Assembly (NCBI GenBank): GCA_965215355.1
Contig: CBDCDJ010000007.1
Span: 3,348,001-3,412,000 of the forward strand
Length of the DNA stretch: 64,000 nt
Source of the DNA: CBDCDJ01 sp965215355
GTDB taxonomy: Bacteria; Deinococcota; Deinococci; Deinococcales; Trueperaceae
Reading direction: 5' to 3'
Made by a program: the position numbers and the translations under genes. Numbering within the stretch: position 1 is the stretch's first letter; every line of letters begins with the position of its first letter. Under the pieces are notes generated by a model. The model was not told the DNA's origin. It saw nothing but the letters and a program-made list of their open reading frames with translations, and ran no database searches. Positions 42,046-50,028 of this stretch are shown here, one piece after another.

Positions 42046-42051
42046 TACACT
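42046..42051 (+). promoter_or_regulatory. -10 box of the hpf promoter
   Basis: GTGCTACACTGG matches the local extended -10 and lies about 58 bases before ATG 42109. Confidence 0.55.
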
Positions 42052-42108
42052 GGCTTATCCGAAGGAGCGGCGCGCTCAGCAACCGAAGCGGTCACCGAAG
42101 GGAAAAAG

Positions 42109-42639
42109 ATGAACATCTACAAACTCACCGGACGCAACTTAGAGATTACCGACGCCATGCGCAGTTACGCCGAGGACAAGCTCGAGAAGTTGGAGCGTTT
42201 TTCCGACCAGATCGTCGACGCTAAAGTGGTCATGTCTTACGACCACAGCGGCTCGAGCGACCCGGCCCGGGTCGAGGTGCAGCTCAACGTGCCCAACGGC
42301 ATCGTGCGGGCCGAGGAAGACGGCCCCGACACCTACGCCGCCGTCGACAAAGTCGTCGACAAGCTGGAGCGGCAACTCAAGCGCTTCAAGGGCAAACTGC
42401 TCGCCCGGCGCAACGAAGACGTGCTGCCGCCGCCCGAAGACGAGCTGGAAGACGAAAGTCCCCGCGTGGCCCGCACCAAGCGACACGTCTTGCGCCCGAT
42501 GACCCCCGAAGACGCCGCCGTTCAAATGGAAGCTCTCGGACACAATTTTTTTATGTTTCACAACTTGGAAACCAACCTCACGAGCGTCATCTACCTGCGC
42601 AACGACGGGGACTACGGCCTCATCGAGCCGGGCAACTGA
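42109..42639 (+). CDS. hpf: ribosome hibernation promoting factor, long form
   Basis: This 176-residue protein has an N-terminal RaiA domain (NIYKLTGRNLEITDAMRSYAEDKLEKLERF) and, after an acidic linker, the C-terminal dimerisation domain (MTPEDAAVQMEALGHNFFMFHN...YLRNDGDYGLIEP). The long form makes 100S ribosome dimers by itself in resting cells. ATG 42109 follows AAGGGA. Confidence 0.95.
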   Translation: MNIYKLTGRNLEITDAMRSYAEDKLEKLERFSDQIVDAKVVMSYDHSGSSDPARVEVQLNVPNGIVRAEEDGPDTYAAVDKVVDKLERQLKRFKGKLLARRNEDVLPPPEDELEDESPRVARTKRHVLRPMTPEDAAVQMEALGHNFFMFHNLETNLTSVIYLRNDGDYGLIEPGN

Positions 42640-42681
42640 GCCTGTCGCAACCCAGCCTGCCACAACCCAGCCTGCTGCAGG
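42639..42681. repeat. 15-bp tandem repeat at the hpf stop codon
   Basis: Nearly three direct units of the type AGCCTGCCACAACCC (42639-42653, 42654-42668, 42669-42681) begin at the last base of the hpf stop codon. The rest of the gap to 42965 holds two overlapping TACACT boxes (42886-42891 and 42894-42899), which probably serve the PfkB gene, and no other feature. Confidence 0.7.
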
Positions 42682-42965
42682 GGTAACCACGACGTGAGCC
42701 GGTTCGGTAATCCTGAGACAGGTCTCGAGCTTGGGAAAACTCAAACTCCATTGCACCTATAGGAACGACAGCCCGCTCGGTCGCTTTTTTCAACCGCGCA
42801 GGCTCACTACGGTCTAGGAGTTATCCCCAGCCCCTTTCACTGGCCTCTCTAAACTGCCTTGCCAACTCGCCCGCGTCAAAAAGTTTACACTGCTACACTA
42901 GCTCACAAAAAGTGTTGTAGAGTGGTCGTCAACAGCACACCGTGACAGCAAGCCGGGAGAGGTGG

Positions 42966-43913
42966 ATGTCCAAGTTCTTTGTCGTCGGCGACATGACCGC
43001 CGACTTGATGTATTTTGTAAACGAGCTGCCCGAGGCGGGCGGCGAGGTCACCGTGACCCGCGCCGTGACCGAACCCGGCGGCGCGGGCGGCACCATCGCC
43101 ACCGTCCTGGCCCAACTCGGCCACGAGGTCAAAATCGCCACCTGCATCGGCGGCGGGCCGTTCTCCGAGCTGGCGCTGCAAAACGTCAAGGCGGCCGGTG
43201 TCGACACGAGCACCTTGCAGCGTGACAAGTCCTTGCCGACGGGCAGCGTCGTCATTTTCATCACCCCGGACGCGCAACGCACCATGATCAGCTCGCCCGG
43301 CGCGAGCCGCAACTTAGACGCCGCCGAACTCGACCCCAAAGCCGTCACCGGTTGCGACGCCCTCATCATGAGCGCGTACAGCCTTATCGGCGGTCTGCAG
43401 CGCGAGTACGCCGTGAAAGCCCTGGACATCGCCAAACGAGCCGGGCTCACCACCTTCATCGACATGGGCAGCGGCGCGGTGAACGCGCTCAAAGACCGGC
43501 TTATCAGCCTGGTACAAGACGTGGACTACCTGCTCATGAACCAAAAAGAGCTGTTCACCCTGACCGGCGAAAGCTCGATTTCCAACGCGGTCGCCGGGCT
43601 CGCCGAGCACGGCATCGAGCGGGTCATCGTCAAGGTCGGCGAGCGGGGCTCGATCGTCATCACGCCCGAGCTGACCGAACTCGTCGAAGGGTTGGAGGTC
43701 GACGACGTGGTCAATTCGGCGGGCGCGGGCGACTACTACACCGCGGCTTTCGCCCACGGCATTCTGCAAGGCTACGATTTGCGCGACGCCGCCCGGCTCG
43801 GCAACGTGGCGGGCGCGCTCAACGTCACCGAAATCGGCGCGCAGGGTCCGGCCTTGAGCGAAGAGTTGCTCGAGCGCCACGCCCAAAACCTACTGCCGCT
43901 CGAGGCCTCTTAG
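42966..43913 (+). CDS. PfkB-family carbohydrate kinase
   Basis: This 315-residue kinase starts KFFVVGDMTADLMYFVNELP, with GGAGGTIATVLAQLGHEVKIATCIG near residue 38 and the catalytic NSAGAGDYYTAAFAHGIL near 255. The strict D-T-x-G-A-G-D motif is altered to N-S-A-G-A-G-D, which keeps the catalytic Asp. Ribokinase-like or nucleoside kinases are the nearest groups. The substrate is unknown. ATG 42966 follows GGGAG at 6 bases. Confidence 0.8.
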   Translation: MSKFFVVGDMTADLMYFVNELPEAGGEVTVTRAVTEPGGAGGTIATVLAQLGHEVKIATCIGGGPFSELALQNVKAAGVDTSTLQRDKSLPTGSVVIFITPDAQRTMISSPGASRNLDAAELDPKAVTGCDALIMSAYSLIGGLQREYAVKALDIAKRAGLTTFIDMGSGAVNALKDRLISLVQDVDYLLMNQKELFTLTGESSISNAVAGLAEHGIERVIVKVGERGSIVITPELTELVEGLEVDDVVNSAGAGDYYTAAFAHGILQGYDLRDAARLGNVAGALNVTEIGAQGPALSEELLERHAQNLLPLEAS

Positions 43914-44077
43914 CTCGGCTTACAAATCAGGGGCGTCGCCAAGTGTCTTTTGAACATTCAATTTCCTAGGTTGGCGATAAGAAATTCGAATTGTCTGAGG
44001 TAAGCCGACTCCGGTGCTACACTGGGACAACCAGCCAGCAAGTGCTGGGCTGTCTGCATAAAGGCTAGGGGGTTTAA

Positions 44078-45367
44078 ATCACGGTTACGCAAACCTCACA
44101 GGCAACAAGCCCTCAAATACAGCTTGTGGCGTTGAACAAAGTACGGGGCGGCGTCGCCGTTTTACAAAACCTTTCCTTGACCGTTTTCTCGGGTGACTTC
44201 GTAGTTGTCAGCGGCGCTTCAGGCTCAGGTAAGACGACTCTGCTCGGCATCGTCGGTCTTCTCGACATACCCACGTCGGGCAGTTACTTTTTAAAAAGGC
44301 AGCCGGTCCACACCTTGAGCGACCCGGAGCGCACCGAACTGCGCCGTAAAACATTCGGGTTTATTTTTCAACCGTTTGCCCTCATGACAGACCTGAACGT
44401 TTGGCAGAACGTTGCCAGACCCCTCAAATATGCTGGCGTATCCAAGCGCGAGCGGCGGGAAAAAGCCTTGATACTGTTGGCAGACCTGGGCCTCTCCAAA
44501 CTTGCTCAGCGCCGACCCACACAGCTTTCAGCGGGTGAACAGCAGCGCGTGGCGATGGCGCGGGCACTCGTCAACGGTCCAGATATCATTCTGGCGGACG
44601 AGCCGACCAGCAACCTGCCACAAGTACAGCGGAAGCTGATTTTAGAAACTCTCGAGGCGCTGCACAAAGCAGGCAAGACCGTCGTCCTAACGACACACAC
44701 GCCGTTGGAGGTTGAAGCGAGCAAGAGGTACGTTCTCGACGAAGGCCGGCTGCGAGAAGTACCGACACCCCTCAGGCAATTCCCCCGGTGGGAGCCAGCG
44801 AGCGAGGAACTGCAACTTCGTGTTCTAGGGCGCGTCCAGATAAAGTACCGAGGTGAACGCGTTGCCATTGCGCCTCGTCAGGTCGAGGTCTTGGTTCTTT
44901 TGGCGGCTTATCCAGAGGGCCTGAGCGGTGAACAACTCCTGTTGTTGGCTTATGGTGATGAAGGCAACCCGGTGACCCTGAAGGCCACACTGTCGAAGTT
45001 ACGCCGACATGTTCCGATTTCTAACCGCCCCTACCGCCTCGGCACCGCGTGCCGGGCCGACTTTACCCAACTCGCCACCTTGCTCGAGCGGGGGGAAGTG
45101 GAGAGGGCCGCCGAACTCTACCAGGGGGAGCTGCTGCCCGAGTCGGACGCGCCGGGCATCGTGGAACTGCGCGAGTCGCTTGCCGAGGCGGTGCGACAAG
45201 CCGTTCTGACCTCGAACAATGCCGACGCGGCTTTTGCTCTCGCCAAGACGTATGGAGACGACCGAGCCCTCTGGGAAGCCGCCTTAGACGCGCTCTCCGC
45301 CCAGGACCCCAAGGCCGCGCTGGCGAGGGCACAGCTCGAGCGCATCAAAAAAGCGTGGAGCGAATAG
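44078..45367 (+). CDS. ABC ATPase fused to a SARP-like winged-helix domain
   Basis: This fusion has about 429 residues. Residues 15-230 are a LolD/MacB-type ATPase: Walker A VVSGASGSGKTT, signature LSAGEQQRVAMARAL, Walker B IILADEPTSNL and H-loop TTHTPLEV. The usual D-loop Asp after SNL is Pro. Residues 245-330 resemble the DNA-binding domain of SARP activators (LRVLGRVQIKYRGERVAIAPRQ, then VTLKATLSKLRRHVP), with a short BTAD-like helical tail. There is no ATG. GTG 44126 would cut off the first strand (IQLVALNKV). AGGGGG lies 5 bases before an ATC at 44078, directly after a TAA. A hairpin precedes it (CAGCCAGCA/TGCTGGGCTG). It begins the peptide/ABC locus. Confidence 0.72.
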   Translation: MTVTQTSQATSPQIQLVALNKVRGGVAVLQNLSLTVFSGDFVVVSGASGSGKTTLLGIVGLLDIPTSGSYFLKRQPVHTLSDPERTELRRKTFGFIFQPFALMTDLNVWQNVARPLKYAGVSKRERREKALILLADLGLSKLAQRRPTQLSAGEQQRVAMARALVNGPDIILADEPTSNLPQVQRKLILETLEALHKAGKTVVLTTHTPLEVEASKRYVLDEGRLREVPTPLRQFPRWEPASEELQLRVLGRVQIKYRGERVAIAPRQVEVLVLLAAYPEGLSGEQLLLLAYGDEGNPVTLKATLSKLRRHVPISNRPYRLGTACRADFTQLATLLERGEVERAAELYQGELLPESDAPGIVELRESLAEAVRQAVLTSNNADAAFALAKTYGDDRALWEAALDALSAQDPKAALARAQLERIKKAWSE

Positions 45368-45593
45368 CCACAAAAGCGGTTTTCTTGCACCTCAAGAACC
45401 TTCCGACAACCTTTGCGCTACGTCTTTAAATCGCGTCTGTAACTACGTTTTCAGCCAACAACCTTTTGGCAACCCCTATTGTGCTTCAATAAAAGCCTCG
45501 TTTTAGGAAGGAGGTTGAGCCTATCCGTAGCACTCTGCCAGATGGCTGGTGCAGGTCGAGTAGCTTGATCAGTAGTACAGGGAGGAGTTTGAG

Positions 45594-45866
45594 ATGGAAT
45601 ACTTAGTGTTAGCTGGACAGCAATCTGTTAGTGTTTTCAAGGGGTTCTTACTGGCTCTTGCACTCATCTTGTTGGCACTGTTCCTGATTCCAGTACCCGC
45701 TCAAGCACAGGTGTCGACGATGGCGACATGCGAAAGTTGGTACTGGAACGGAGACTGTTGCTGTGGTTCAGTCCGGTGCACCAAGGAGCGTGAGCGCCAA
45801 TGCACCGCTAGCAACGGCACCACTTACATGGAACACCAGTGCAGCTTTTTCACGACGTGCTCATAA
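45594..45866 (+). CDS. secreted eight-cysteine small peptide
   Basis: This is a 90-residue precursor. An N-terminal extension and strong hydrophobic segment (FLLALALILLALFLIPVPAQ) ends in an AQAQ cleavage site. The mature part, about 50 residues, has eight Cys: CESWYWNGDCCC, then GSVRC, RQC, EHQC and FFTTC. This suggests up to four disulfides. GGGAGGAG lies 6 bases before ATG 45594. It may be a bacteriocin-like or signalling peptide, handled by the ABC proteins and thioredoxin-like protein that follow. I recognise no named family. Confidence 0.68.
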   Translation: MEYLVLAGQQSVSVFKGFLLALALILLALFLIPVPAQAQVSTMATCESWYWNGDCCCGSVRCTKERERQCTASNGTTYMEHQCSFFTTCS

Positions 45867-45879
45867 AAATGAAATTAGT

Positions 45880-45910
45880 CAAGTGCCTGGCCTACCAAGC
45901 CAGGCACTTG
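45880..45910 (+). terminator. strong hairpin after the peptide gene
   Basis: CAAGTGCCTGGC and GCCAGGCACTTG form a perfect 12-base stem with a 7-base loop, 14 bases after the peptide stop. No T tract follows. In peptide operons a hairpin here allows limited read-through, so that precursor is made in excess of its transporters. Confidence 0.75.
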
Positions 45911-45968
45911 TTATGGCGCTCTTCGCAAAGGTTGTCGCCGCTATGGGTTTTTAATCTCTAGGACTGCT

Positions 45969-46823
45969 ATGAAACAGGTGCTTATCACCAAAAATCTCGG
46001 CTATCGTTACGGCTCCCGCTGGGCGTTGCGGAGTGTCAATGCAATGTTGTCGCCCGGCGTGACCGGTCTCCTGGGGCCTAACGGCTCGGGTAAAACCACC
46101 TTTATGCGTCTGGCGGTGGGACTTCTTTCACCCAACGAAGGCAAGGTCGCCTTGTTGGGCGGTGACCCTTATCGACAACCCCGTCTGCGCCTGGGGGTCG
46201 GCTATCTGCCCCAGCACTTCAGCCCGCCCGACGCCGTGCGGGTGCAGGAGTATCTGGAGTGCTTGATGCTGCTCTCGGGCCGAAGCGGTCGAGAAGCTCG
46301 TCGCGGCGTTGCGGAAGCGCTTGCCACGGTGGGTTTGAGTGAGCGTGGCCGCAGCACCTTGGGTTCTCTTTCCGGAGGCATGGTGCGGCGTGTTGGCATC
46401 GCTCAAGCTATCGCTCACCGCCCACAGCTCCTCATCGTAGACGAACCCGCCGCAGGGCTGGACCCTGAAGAGCGGGTACGCCTCTACCGCAGTTTACGTG
46501 AAGCGGCGGAGCAACGACCGGTCCTGGTTTCGTCTCACCTGGTGGACGAGGTCGAGCGAGAAGCCGATTTCGTGTGGTTTTTGCGCGGCGGCGAGCTTGT
46601 CTGGGTGGGTTCGGTGCAGGAAACCTTGCAGCGTATGGTGGGGCGCGTCAGAGAAGGCACCCTTCCACCCGGCGAAACGCCGAAGGGCGTGGTCGTCACT
46701 GAACGGCGAACTGCGGGGGGCGTGACCTGGCGAATTGTCGGGGACGACGCCCGACTGGAGGTCTGCCAGCCCACCTTGCTCGACGCCTACCTCTATCAGG
46801 TAGGCACGGATAGACCGTCATGA
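45969..46823 (+). CDS. ABC exporter ATPase, CcmA type
   Basis: This 284-residue ATPase has Walker A LLGPNGSGKTT, signature LGSLSGGMVRRVGIAQAI, Walker B LLIVDEPAAGLDPEE and H-loop VSSHLVDEVEREA. The C-terminal 70 residues form the extra domain common in drug- and peptide-type exporters. Its stop overlaps the start of the permease by four bases. It follows the peptide gene and hairpin. Confidence 0.85.
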   Translation: MKQVLITKNLGYRYGSRWALRSVNAMLSPGVTGLLGPNGSGKTTFMRLAVGLLSPNEGKVALLGGDPYRQPRLRLGVGYLPQHFSPPDAVRVQEYLECLMLLSGRSGREARRGVAEALATVGLSERGRSTLGSLSGGMVRRVGIAQAIAHRPQLLIVDEPAAGLDPEERVRLYRSLREAAEQRPVLVSSHLVDEVEREADFVWFLRGGELVWVGSVQETLQRMVGRVREGTLPPGETPKGVVVTERRTAGGVTWRIVGDDARLEVCQPTLLDAYLYQVGTDRPS

Positions 46824-48586
46824 CGTTCTTCACCACCCTTCGAGTCGGCCTGAAGCTCGAGTGGCTACGCCTCAGGGCGAACCCGGCGAGCTGGCTTCTG
46901 GGTGGGTTGCTGGTCGGGGGCGGACTCATCATCGGCCTTTTGGACACCACCAGCTTCGGGATCAACAGTCTGTTCGACAACCTTCAGTTGGCGATGTTTC
47001 TCACCGTCGTCTCGAGCTTTTGGGGATGGCAAGCGACGGCCGCGGCGATTCAGCCGCGCGTGCGAGAAGTGTTGGCCGCCAGAGCGGTCGACGAGTGGAC
47101 GATGCAGCTGGCGCGAGTGGCGGTGACCGGTTGCTACGGCGGCCTCATCACCTTTGCAGCTTACCTAGTTTTGACGGTGCCGCGCTACTTTCTCTTCGAG
47201 CCCTGGTCGGTGGGTTTGCGCTGGCTCCCGGTCATCGTTTTGGCTCACGCTCTGGCGGCGTCCTTGGGCGGTCTGGCCGCCCTCCTCTGCTGCCGTAGGC
47301 CGGGGCTCGGCGTGCCCGCCACCTTTGGGCTGTGGGGCGCTTGGGTGCTGCTGGCACAAGCGGTCGGCCCGCTATGGCCGGACCTCTTTTTACGGGTTTT
47401 GCGTTGGAACAACCTCTTGAAAGATGCAGCCGTCGAGCCTCTGCGCGGGCCGCTGGCCGTCAGCTTCAGCCTGGCTGTTTTTGCAACGACCACCGTCGGC
47501 GTCGCGCTGCTGCGTCGGCTCGAGCACAAGCGCCTGGCCGTACCCGAGCAAGGAAGGCTGCAAACGGCCCTGCAGCTGGGTACGGCCTTCATCCTGGGTG
47601 CGAGCTTGGTAACCTTGGGAACAGCTCGGGCAGCGCGGGAAGGGGCGCTTGTCGACAAACCCTCGACCGGCACGGTCGACAGCCTGGTCTGGAACCCCTC
47701 TCGTTTGACGCTCACCCTGGTGAGCCGAGGCGACCGGCAAGAGTTGCGCGGACCCGCAAGACCCACCGCCGTCGCGCCACGTGACTTTGAAACCTTCGCT
47801 CCCTACATCGGTCGCCACGGCGTGGTTCTGCCGATTTCTCGAGTGGCGAGCGGAAGCTACGACTTCACTGTGTTCCCCGCCGCGGGTTGGGTGCTTTACG
47901 GATGCTCTACCACCGTTTCTCAAAACGGCGTGCGGTGTCGGGGCGAAGACGCTGCGGAGGACTGGCTGGTCATCCTGCCGGAAGGCGTGTTGGCGACGGC
48001 GGACAGTGCGGCTCGCTCGCTCGATCCGTCCCTGTATGAGGCGGCAACGCTTTACGACACCTTGGTTCGTTTGGCTCTTTCAAGCCTCGAGCGCCCAGCC
48101 CCCGAAATCCTGCCGCTCGGCGGTCGTCGGCCTTTGTGGTTGAGCGAAAAAGCCCTCGCCGGGAGCACGGTTTTCGGCGAAGAGCCGGTGATGCGGCGGC
48201 AAGCTGCCTACAGCGCCGCGGTAACGGTGGCGGCCAACCTGGTCGGCGTGAGAGAACCGAACGAAGCGCTCTATTCGACGCGAAATATGCGGCTGGAACC
48301 CAACGTGCCGCTTGCGCTCGTCGCCGCGGTGGACCGACTGCTTTTTGCTCTGAACGTGCTCGAGCTCGACCCTGCAGAGGCCGCGGCACGGCGTGGAGAA
48401 CCGGTAGAAGTGTCCCAGAGGCTCTACCCATTTTACCCACTCAACGACCGCAACCGCCCCGACTACAACCGGTGGTGGTTGGCTACCGACGACTTGATTG
48501 CTCAAGGCGTGCCTGTGGCCGACCTATGGGTTGCACTACGCGACGTTCAGGACTGGGGTGTCGAGACATGGAACGACCTCTTATAA
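46820..48586 (+). CDS. ABC-type membrane protein, large permease partner
   Basis: This 588-residue protein has six or so helices in the first 270 residues (WLLGGLLVGGGLIIGLL, AAYLVLTVPRYFLF, LPVIVLAHALAASLGGLAALL, AVFATTTVGVALL, TAFILGASLVTLGTARA). A large extracytoplasmic domain of about 310 residues follows without a family that I recognise. The late part (YSAAVTVAANLVGVREPNEAL) is probably helical. Overlaps with the ATPase upstream (4 bp) and the membrane protein downstream (19 bp) indicate one complex. Confidence 0.75.
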   Translation: MTFFTTLRVGLKLEWLRLRANPASWLLGGLLVGGGLIIGLLDTTSFGINSLFDNLQLAMFLTVVSSFWGWQATAAAIQPRVREVLAARAVDEWTMQLARVAVTGCYGGLITFAAYLVLTVPRYFLFEPWSVGLRWLPVIVLAHALAASLGGLAALLCCRRPGLGVPATFGLWGAWVLLAQAVGPLWPDLFLRVLRWNNLLKDAAVEPLRGPLAVSFSLAVFATTTVGVALLRRLEHKRLAVPEQGRLQTALQLGTAFILGASLVTLGTARAAREGALVDKPSTGTVDSLVWNPSRLTLTLVSRGDRQELRGPARPTAVAPRDFETFAPYIGRHGVVLPISRVASGSYDFTVFPAAGWVLYGCSTTVSQNGVRCRGEDAAEDWLVILPEGVLATADSAARSLDPSLYEAATLYDTLVRLALSSLERPAPEILPLGGRRPLWLSEKALAGSTVFGEEPVMRRQAAYSAAVTVAANLVGVREPNEALYSTRNMRLEPNVPLALVAAVDRLLFALNVLELDPAEAAARRGEPVEVSQRLYPFYPLNDRNRPDYNRWWLATDDLIAQGVPVADLWVALRDVQDWGVETWNDLL

Positions 48587-49236
48587 AGCTGGCCCAGTCT
48601 CGACCGTGGGTTTTTGGCCTGGGGCGGCTTCGGCTGGCCTGGTTCTTAAACCGCTGGCTCGTCCTGAGCTACCTCTTGGTAGCACCCGGCGCTCTTTACT
48701 TGTCGCTCATGTCCGACATCCCTGCCGAGCAGTGGCTCGTCTTGGAGGCGTTTTTTATCCCCTTCGGGGTCATCCTCAGCGTGGACGCCTTTTTGGGGCG
48801 GTACGAGCGACAGGAGTTGGAGCTTTTGCTTGCCCGGCGCTCAGCTCGGGACCTGTTCCTCATTCTGGTGATGCCGAGCGTGGTGTTGCTCCTCCTGAGC
48901 AGTATGGCGATAAGTCTTGCGCTGTCCCTGGGGGGGCCGCTCCAGGCCGCCGCCCGAAGTACGCTCTTGCTAGGGGCCACACATCTTTTACTGGTCGTAA
49001 GTCGAAGCCGGTGGTTCGGCCTAGCCGCTTTTGGCTTGTGGTGGCTCGTCGGTTTTACCTTTATGGTGCCGTGGGTCCAGACGGCACCGCCCGCCCTGCT
49101 GTTGTGGCATCCCATGCGCCTCAGTGGTGGCGGGGAAACGAATATAGGTCTCGAGGAGGCAGTTTTCGTCATCGGTACGGGTCTGTTTGTGTCAGCTTGG
49201 TTGGCGGTAGGCCGGTCTGAGCGCTGGCTCACCTGA
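48568..49236 (+). CDS. ABC-type membrane protein, small permease partner
   Basis: This 222-residue protein has about six helices (WLVLSYLLVAPGALYLSLM, AFFIPFGVILSVDAFLG, LILVMPSVVLLLLSSMAISLAL, FGLAAFGLWWLVGFTFMVP, VFVIGTGLFVSAWLAVG). It resembles ABC-2 membrane subunits. ATG 48568 lies inside the end of the larger permease gene, so the two are translated together and probably form the membrane part used by the CcmA-type ATPase. Confidence 0.72.
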   Translation: MERPLIKLAQSRPWVFGLGRLRLAWFLNRWLVLSYLLVAPGALYLSLMSDIPAEQWLVLEAFFIPFGVILSVDAFLGRYERQELELLLARRSARDLFLILVMPSVVLLLLSSMAISLALSLGGPLQAAARSTLLLGATHLLLVVSRSRWFGLAAFGLWWLVGFTFMVPWVQTAPPALLLWHPMRLSGGGETNIGLEEAVFVIGTGLFVSAWLAVGRSERWLT

Positions 49237-49264
49237 ATTTCTTCCTTCATTCAAAGGAGATGTG

Positions 49265-49930
49265 ATGACAACTAGAACGCAAGCAAGGGATACAGAGGAA
49301 AATGTAAGAGTTGCTAGAGGAGGGAAATGGCCTATCTACGTAATTTTGGGGTTGCTGTTTCTTACGCTCGTCGTCTCAATCTGGAACGCGCGGGTACTCT
49401 TCAACCTCAACGGGCAAGTGCTGGCAGCCGTCAGCCAGCGGCAAGGGAACGACTCAGGTGTTTTTCTTACTGCTGACGGCTGGCAACCCGGTCAGGTCGC
49501 ACCTGCCGTCGCTGTACAAACCACCGACGATGAGGAGCTTTCCTTTGCCGAGGTCGCTGCCGAGCACCCGGTGATTTATGTCGCGTGGGACCGCTGCCCC
49601 ATCTGTCTCGAGCACTTTCCAGAACTTTACCGCGCCGCCGCAGACGTAGAGGCGGCGGGGGCCTCTTTCGCTATGGTCGTCTTGCTTTCCGAAGCGGATG
49701 AAGAAAGCGCAGCCTCTGACTCGACGGCGGGTGCCAAGCTGAAAAAGCTCGAGGAGACCTATGGGTGGAACTTTCCCGTTTTCGGCATCGACCAAGCCGG
49801 CATGTTGGAGTTGAACTTGCAAGGTACGCCCACTACCTTGATCTTGAGACGCGGGATTCTCGGCGAGGCTTTTGCAAGCAGCAGTTTTGAACGGATGACC
49901 GAGCGTATGGTGGCCGAGCTTGGAGGGTAG
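49265..49930 (+). CDS. membrane-anchored thioredoxin-like (TlpA/ResA-type) protein
   Basis: This 221-residue protein has one N-terminal helix (WPIYVILGLLFLTLVVSIW) and an extracytoplasmic thioredoxin fold with YVAWDRCPICLEHFPEL, a C-P-I-C active site, near residue 112. The cis-Pro loop is LQGTPTTLILRRG near 190. AAAGGAG lies 5 bases before ATG 49265. It probably forms or reshuffles disulfides in the Cys-rich peptide of the same locus. Confidence 0.82.
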   Translation: MTTRTQARDTEENVRVARGGKWPIYVILGLLFLTLVVSIWNARVLFNLNGQVLAAVSQRQGNDSGVFLTADGWQPGQVAPAVAVQTTDDEELSFAEVAAEHPVIYVAWDRCPICLEHFPELYRAAADVEAAGASFAMVVLLSEADEESAASDSTAGAKLKKLEETYGWNFPVFGIDQAGMLELNLQGTPTTLILRRGILGEAFASSSFERMTERMVAELGG

Positions 49931-50028
49931 CTTTGGGCGGACACGGCAGCTAAAACGGCTAAGCTGAGAGCATTCGCGCCTGTCACGAAAAGATTTTTCC
50001 GCGGGGTGCTGCGAGGGGGTGAGCTGAG

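Noticed and set aside
45507..45593. AGGAGG followed by ATC (45523) as another rare-start gene upstream of the peptide
   Set aside because: The resulting 28-codon frame is Ser/Arg-rich with no helix or motif, and runs into the real peptide start. The purine-rich stretch may be chance.
45594..45866. Methylamine dehydrogenase light chain
   Set aside because: The Cys/Trp-rich look and the nearby thioredoxin-like gene recall it, but the peptide is far too short, has eight instead of twelve Cys, and no heavy-chain gene is present.
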